From Sipunculus nudus (Eukaryota; Annelida; Sipuncula; Golfingiida; Sipunculidae), in NCBI GenBank assembly GCA_026874595.1, contig CM049311.1, positions 9,771,676 to 9,835,675 of the forward strand: 64,000 bases of DNA, written 5' to 3'. Positions 59,193-64,000 of the stretch are shown here, piece by piece (the first letter of the stretch is position 1; the number at the start of each line of letters is the position of its first letter). A program made the position numbers and the translations under genes. The notes beneath the pieces were generated by a model. The model was not told the DNA's origin and did not search any database. It was given only the letters and a program-made list of their open reading frames with translations.

Positions 59193-59710
59193 GTGTGCAA
59201 AAGTTGTAATTCTAAATTAGTTTAAATATAGAATTAAAAATAAATGTATAGATAATGCAAAATTATATATATTATAATGGTTTAAACATAATTACCTGTG
59301 ATCAAGAAGTATTTATTCAAAATGTAAGAATAACATGTCGCTGTAATTAGGATCACTAGGTTTCCTGACTTATGAAATTATTGACACGCACTCCTCTACT
59401 TGGAATTATTGGCGAAACTCTGGGACAATATGCTACCTCTGACATCCGACATATTAATGCCCAGTTAAACGGGGATGTAAATAAAATAATTTATATTTAC
59501 TGCCATGTTGAATGTATTTTCAAAGTACATTTTTTCTTCATTATGCACACCTGCGAATGAAAGGAGCGTGGTGGGCTAAATCTATTTAAAACTGACCGGT
59601 GACGGTACAATGTGAGAAAGGATTGCTGATGCTCCAAATTTCCTTTAATGTTTAAGTGACCGGTCTACTCTCTGGCATGCAGTCTTTTATAAAGTTTTAT
59701 GATCCTGTAG

Positions 59711-59783
59711 GTATATGCTAATACAGATTTTGATCAAGGAAATTCAAAAGAATCTCCGCATTTCGTGTCAACTGGTGCTTGTT
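59711..59783 (+). CDS. plus receptor: second Fn3, last exon
   Basis: Acceptor ATCCTGTAG, donor GTAAGC. Encodes VYANTDFDQGNSKES, then PHFVSTGAC, phase 0 to 1. Confidence 0.6.
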
Positions 59784-60044
59784 GTAAGCATTTATTTAAA
59801 ACTCAATATATATGTAATACTGTTAGCACAGCCATTACGCCTTTATGTCATGGTTAGGTTTATGAGCCATGTAATGATGTTCTATCATGTTTTGCACTAT
59901 ATGCAAAACAAACATGCCATTTAAGTGTTCCTTATTGTAACACTCGTGAGAGATACAACAGATTAAATCAGTGTATTACATGTGCCCATTGGACCGAAGA
60001 TTATTTATGTCAAGACTGATTTTTCTTACAATTACATAATTCAG

Positions 60045-60203
60045 ATCCAGAGGCCTCTCTATTTAATGGCACAATCATAATAGAAAAAGCGGACACTGGC
60101 CAGAAAGCTATTCATTTGAAATTTGACTGCGCCTTCTACACAAACAAGGGAAGTGGCCACATTATCAGACGTGGCTTGATAGTAGCAGAGGAGAGGAAGC
60201 CTA
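60045..60203 (+). CDS. plus receptor: FNG...GLIVAEE exon
   Basis: Acceptor ATAATTCAG, donor GTAAGT. 159 bases, phase 1 to 1. Encodes PEASLFNGTIIIEKADTGQ, KAIHLKFDCAFY and GSGHIIRRGLIVAEERKP. Intact here, frameshifted in the minus copy. The pattern recalls the membrane-proximal domain of receptor tyrosine phosphatases, a comparison made from memory. Confidence 0.65.
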
Positions 60204-60402
60204 GTAAGTGCTATATATTGTGTACATGGACTTACAATTTGTTAAATAAATATCCGCGATATTCAAGTCTCTTTTTATTTAGTAGGTTTAGAGGTTTCAG
60301 CCCCAGCAGCTATCTGACTTAATACTTCGGTAATGGTTATGTCAATGAGCCCTTCAGAATTTAGAACCCACCCCACAAAAATAATTCTTAACTTTTTTAC
60401 AG

Positions 60403-60540
60403 TCATGTCTGAGGAAAGCACATATATGTCAAATGAAAAAGTACTGGCACAATTCAGTTTCTACAGCAGTGAGGAGGATAAAGAAAATCGTAGGCCGTGG
60501 CAGGATGATGTTACAGCAGAAATATTCACACCCTGATCAG
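60403..60540 (+). pseudogene. plus receptor: membrane-proximal exon with TGA
   Basis: Acceptor TTTTTTACAG. Encodes MSEESTYMSNEKVLAQ, FYSSEEDKENRRPWQ and EIFTP, then TGA (60534-60536) where the minus copy has TGT. The donor GTTCGT is also poorer than GTAAAG of the minus copy. Confidence 0.65.
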
Positions 60541-60862
60541 GTTCGTATGGTATCCATATGTAATATAATAATGATTGCATGATTGGCTATAGATTTGTCT
60601 TAAAGCTTGCCGGTACGTTATTAGATATTAAAGTATTTCATGTGATGGATGAATTAAATATGATGTACAGGTTTTACAGGTTGTTATTTAAGTGAATTCT
60701 ATTTCCTTAAACGAGTCTCTAAGAGCAAGTTATACTATTCGAATTAGCCTTTATACCAAATAATATTTACTTTAATAGTAAAAGAGTACATTTTCTTATC
60801 AATTAAATGTGTGATTTACAAATAAGATTACCCATAACGTCTATTGTCAAGTAAAAGCCAAG

Positions 60863-60968
60863 GCAGAATACACATAAATGTTGTTCAATTTGCCGTGGGA
60901 ATTAATCCCTTCTGTAATACCGCTAATGTATCCTGCAACGGATTATTAAGGGAAGGAAAATATAACAG
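60863..60968 (+). CDS. plus receptor: membrane-proximal Cys exon
   Basis: Acceptor AAGCCAAG, donor GTAGGA. Encodes VVQFAVGINPFCNTANVSCN, then GLLREGKYN. Two extra bases near 60960 relative to the minus copy change the outgoing phase from 1 to 2. Confidence 0.55.
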
Positions 60969-61511
60969 GTAGGATGTTACTGCTTTAAGTTTAATACAAT
61001 TCTCTTTGGTATTTTGTAAATATCACTGTCATTCTATCAGGAACACTAAGGATATCGTATAGTTGCTCTGTCTTTACAAAATTATATTTTTTTCGTTGAA
61101 TTAATTCTTTAACGTATAACCTCATTTACCTAAAGCGAAGCAATAATGTAATTATGTTAATTTGAGCGAAACCGGATATTACCAGTGTTGGAAATGTCCC
61201 AACGAATTCCCATTTTAAGGGGCAAATAATTAACGATGGAGAGAGGATTGTATGCAAATACTGTAATTTCAGTACTGGTAATCCAGTTCTCATGTTAAAA
61301 AATAAACATCCATCAAACTTAATTTAAATTAGTAAGAGTTAATAAAAAGTAATTATAAAACATTTAAAGAAGAACGAATAAAATTTGCGTGCTGCATACT
61401 GGATGTTTCGCGGAGCGATATATTTCATTGCAATTGTTCAAACAACATTTCTATTTTACTATGAGAAGACCTGTATTAATTCGGTATCATTGCATGACAT
61501 CTTCTGTCAAG

Positions 61512-61626
61512 AACCTGCATGGCCACTACGAGACGTACTAGGCCTTGCTTTGCCTGCATGGTTACTCTTACTGGTTCTTTTAGTGGGAGCTCTTGTTATA
61601 TGTTTCATTAGGAGGACGAGAATACG
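61512..61626 (+). CDS. plus receptor: transmembrane exon
   Basis: Acceptor TTCTGTCAAG, donor GTAAGA. Encodes EPAWPLRDVLG, helix LALPAWLLLLVLLVGALVIC, then FIRRTRIR. Needs incoming phase 1. Confidence 0.7.
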
Positions 61627-61915
61627 GTAAGACCAAAATAAACTTTTTGAGAGTCATTTCTTTGAATATGAGCAAATCGTGAGAATGGACCACAACGGTC
61701 ACGTGATATATTTACGGAATAAGCACAGATTTAACGTCTAACATTATTAATGTGTTTAATGGTTATCTGAAACTCGTCTTGAAGAACTGAAACAGATTCT
61801 AAGAATTAAGGCAAAAACACGCAAGGTACCCTTTGAAATTATTAAATAATCATTAACTATAAAGAAAGATCCTTCTGAGCATAATCATAATTCCATCATT
61901 CATAGAAAAAAGACA

Positions 61916-62170
61916 CCGGGCGAAACGCCGGAGCCCTATGATTCTTTGGACATGAGACAAATTGGAACAGCAGAAACGACTTACGAGTCAATCCAGGAAG
62001 CCGGGGCGGTCAAACATACATCAGGCATTTATGAAAATGTAGGTACTGAAGGTCCAGCTCGACGTCGAGAGATCAGGAATCCTGAGCAGAGGCAAGGACA
62101 TGCCCACAGAACTGTTATAAACCAGAGAGGTGCTGACTCGATGTATGAACATATAAACCACCCGAACTGA
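61916..62170 (+). CDS. plus receptor: cytoplasmic tail exon
   Basis: Acceptor ATTCATAG. Encodes KKTPGETPEPYDSLDMRQIG, TTYESIQEAGAV, SGIYENV, a basic Arg/Gln stretch, then SMYEHINHPN and TGA. The four tyrosine motifs are YDSL, YESI, YENV and YEHI. YDSL to YESI has the ITAM spacing of 11 residues. No kinase or phosphatase domain follows before the stop. Confidence 0.7.
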   Translation, partial: PGETPEPYDSLDMRQIGTAETTYESIQEAGAVKHTSGIYENVGTEGPARRREIRNPEQRQGHAHRTVINQRGADSMYEHINHPN

Positions 62171-63745
62171 TAAAATGGCTCGACCACTGCTGAAGTACAA
62201 TGTGTATAATTATATGTTATAATGTAGCTTCCTACCAGTAATGAATAATTTACAAAAAGTAAATGCCAGAAAAAGCAAGATAGACAGGGTTCAAAATCAA
62301 ATACTAAAATTCTGTATAAAGCAAAGGATCAAGTTGCTTCGCAATATTTTGATATACACACAAAGACTGTGTCATCATGTTTCATTGCAGAGCAAAAATG
62401 ATCTGTTAACACTCCGTATATTAAATGTGCTCTCGTGGTACCAGTTACATATAAATGGCATCAACAAGATTATGTGTACATATACCATCTATTCGAAAGC
62501 GTTTTTTGTGATATAAGTGGAATGTGTTGATATTTCTAAGTTTATTATATATTATTATAATTATACTTCCTGCTTTTTTTATTTTTTCTATAAGATTTTG
62601 CTTTTAAAAGAAAGATTGACTCCTGTAATCTAAGCGTCTATTTTGGGAGTAAATCATACATATTCGACGAATGTTTGAATGTATAGATTTGAATTTTTGC
62701 ACGTCTAGATCTTGCACAGTTTCATCTGTTACACAGGACTGGTGTATCATCTACGACCATTTCCGTGCGTCTGTCTGGGGAGAACAGTTAGCATATCCCG
62801 GGAATAGCTTTATGTATTGTCTTGGAGTTTTGCATGCTCACATGTTTTGAATAACTCAAACTCGCTAATAAGCAAGAGACTTTAACCAATGTATGTAAAT
62901 GTTCGTGCGTTATTTATGTTTGTTGATGCTACAATGTTTGTCAGTATATAAGCCATGCCGTCATTTAAACTAGCTGATATCATTGCAGAATCTACATATT
63001 CTCTCAAGCCACGTGCGATATAGATGGTTAGGTCATGTAGACAAGGGGAACTAGAAGGAATAAATAAATATTTAAAACAAGCTATGTATTATAACGGCCG
63101 GTTGGTTTAACAATCTGAACATAATTTCAGCCGGTACACACATAAAGAGCAGTACACTCAGCAACTGAATAATAGAGTCTATGCATATAAACAAATACGT
63201 GCAGACCCATGCATGTGTAACTAAACAAACGACCATGTTAAATGTCATGTATTACGAATAGAAATGTTCCTGCTTAAAGATGAAATAAAGTATAAATGTG
63301 AAACGATAAGAAGAAATATTTATGTCGCAAAGAATGATTGTCTTGTATAAACGTCATTCAGACAAATTTATACACCGCGATGCCCGTATCATGAATTGGC
63401 TCCTCGATTAATATTGGCCTACAGTTTAGAACAGCCATATAATATATCTAACGGATAACACTGAACAGCGTTGGGGGGTCGTTCTTGATGTACGCGGACG
63501 GACCTTATGTATTCCCATTCAACTTTATTTCTCTATTCCATCTGTATATTAATGTGGTCTGGCCCAATCTCTCGCTTGTTTAGTTTATTTATAGCTTATT
63601 TTTATCATACGGTATATCCCTGAATATATATTATTTTGGCATCTCTATAAAACTAGACCCCAAGCTGTAAAACAAAGGGGCTCACACATAAACTAGTCAG
63701 CATTACCTCCGTCAGAAAAAAATAAAAACATTTATTCTTATTTCT
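62171..63745. other. non-coding stretch
   Basis: 3' flank of the plus receptor. No polyadenylation signal could be singled out and no further exon recognised. Confidence 0.5.
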
Positions 63746-63751
63746 GTGAAA

Positions 63752-63972
63752 GTGGAAACGCATGTCTTCTTAGCATTACTGGCGTTTTCAATGAATTTCC
63801 AACGACGGTTGAGCCTTGAGGCAAGGCACATTTGTTCAGACAGTTTGTGGTCGTCTAGTCATGAACTGATTATAATAAATGGACAATATATTTCTACATA
63901 TTTTTGTTGTGGAGCCGGGTTGCCCCTTACCGGTAAACTGGGAAAAAAGGTGCCCTTACGGGTTGCCTTTGG
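63752..63972 (+). CDS. possible exon of a secreted or membrane protein
   Basis: An open segment with a hydrophobic start (VFLALLAFSM), then ARHICSDSLWSSSHELIIIN, YFCCGAGLPLTGK and a clean GTAAGT donor after VAFG. No ATG starts the frame, so it is either entered by splicing (a TGTGAAAG acceptor is possible at 63751) or starts at the internal ATG (63791). Three Cys and the leader-like stretch suggest an extracellular part. No family recognised. Confidence 0.35.
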
Positions 63973-64000
63973 TAAGTAGAGATGGTGTAGTATGTGATGG

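Larger units (their letters stand above)
49979..62170 (+). pseudogene. Fn3-domain single-pass receptor with tyrosine-motif tail, plus copy
   Basis: Exons: signal peptide (49979-50014, 54337-54382), Thr-rich stalk (54648-54683, 55304-55336, 56098-56130), Fn3 (56331-56546, 57857-57985), second Fn3 (58306-58452, 59076-59192, 59711-59783), membrane-proximal (60045-60203, 60403-60540, 60863-60968), transmembrane (61512-61626), tail (61916-62170). Junction phases agree from the start to 57985. The protein would be a type I membrane receptor whose tail could recruit SH2 proteins. Lesions: a frameshift in 58306-58452, TGA at 60534-60536 where the minus copy has TGT, and a two-base insertion at about 60960 that puts the transmembrane exon out of frame. 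Unless these are assembly errors, only a truncated protein is possible. Confidence 0.7.

Noticed and set aside
34683-62170. Receptor tyrosine phosphatase
   Set aside because: The membrane-proximal part is suggestive, but both tails end in stops without any phosphatase domain and no HCxxGxxR motif was seen nearby.

Overview
This is eukaryotic, AT-rich, intron-containing DNA from an animal, most likely a mollusc or another lophotrochozoan. The evidence is short exons with GT..AG borders encoding fibronectin type III (Fn3) receptor fragments, Penelope-like retroelements (PLEs), a Ty3/gypsy element, an L1/Tx1-type LINE, tRNA-derived SINEs and many long (TA)n arrays. No rRNA, true tRNA or CRISPR locus was seen. 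The phylum is an inference from family content, not proven.

Layout. 0-10 kb: a 5'-truncated PLE relic (about 0.93-1.8 kb), a 24-bp-period minisatellite (4.1-4.9 kb), one decayed Fn3 exon on the minus strand (5.9-6.1 kb) and diffuse repeats (6.85-7.7 kb). 10.27-17.67 kb: a dead Ty3/gypsy element on the minus strand with an 812-bp 5' LTR, a primer-binding site, degenerate gag/protease/integrase and only about 66 bp of 3' LTR. A 5'-truncated LINE (13.4-16.6 kb) is inserted in its gag and flanked by a target duplication. 17.7-22.9 kb: mostly non-coding, with a possible signal-peptide exon at 18.1 kb. 23.08-29.26 kb: a young PLE array made of one full inverted copy, one 5'-truncated direct copy, one full direct copy and the first 72 bp of a further unit. 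Three units end in a hammerhead self-cleaving ribozyme, and (TA)n flanks both sides. 32.7-32.86 kb: a short hammerhead-bearing fragment, also set between (TA)n arrays.

34.7-62.2 kb: two paralogous receptor genes, head-to-head. The minus copy runs from about 43.4 down to 34.7 kb and the plus copy from 50.0 to 62.2 kb. The plus copy reads signal peptide, Thr-rich stalk exons, Fn3 domains, a Cys-containing membrane-proximal module, one transmembrane helix and a cytoplasmic tail with spaced YxxL/I/V motifs (ITAM/ITIM-like). Matching exons and aligned introns point to an inverted duplication. Both copies carry frameshifts or stops, so as assembled neither looks functional; assembly error is an alternative explanation. 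62.2-64 kb is mostly empty apart from a possible secreted-protein exon at 63.75-63.97 kb.

The recurring theme is mobile elements that end in, or insert into, TA microsatellites: the PLE copies, the hammerhead fragment, and a SINE family whose 5' module carries a TGACGTC site and a TATAAAAG box and whose tail is (CT)n(TA)n.
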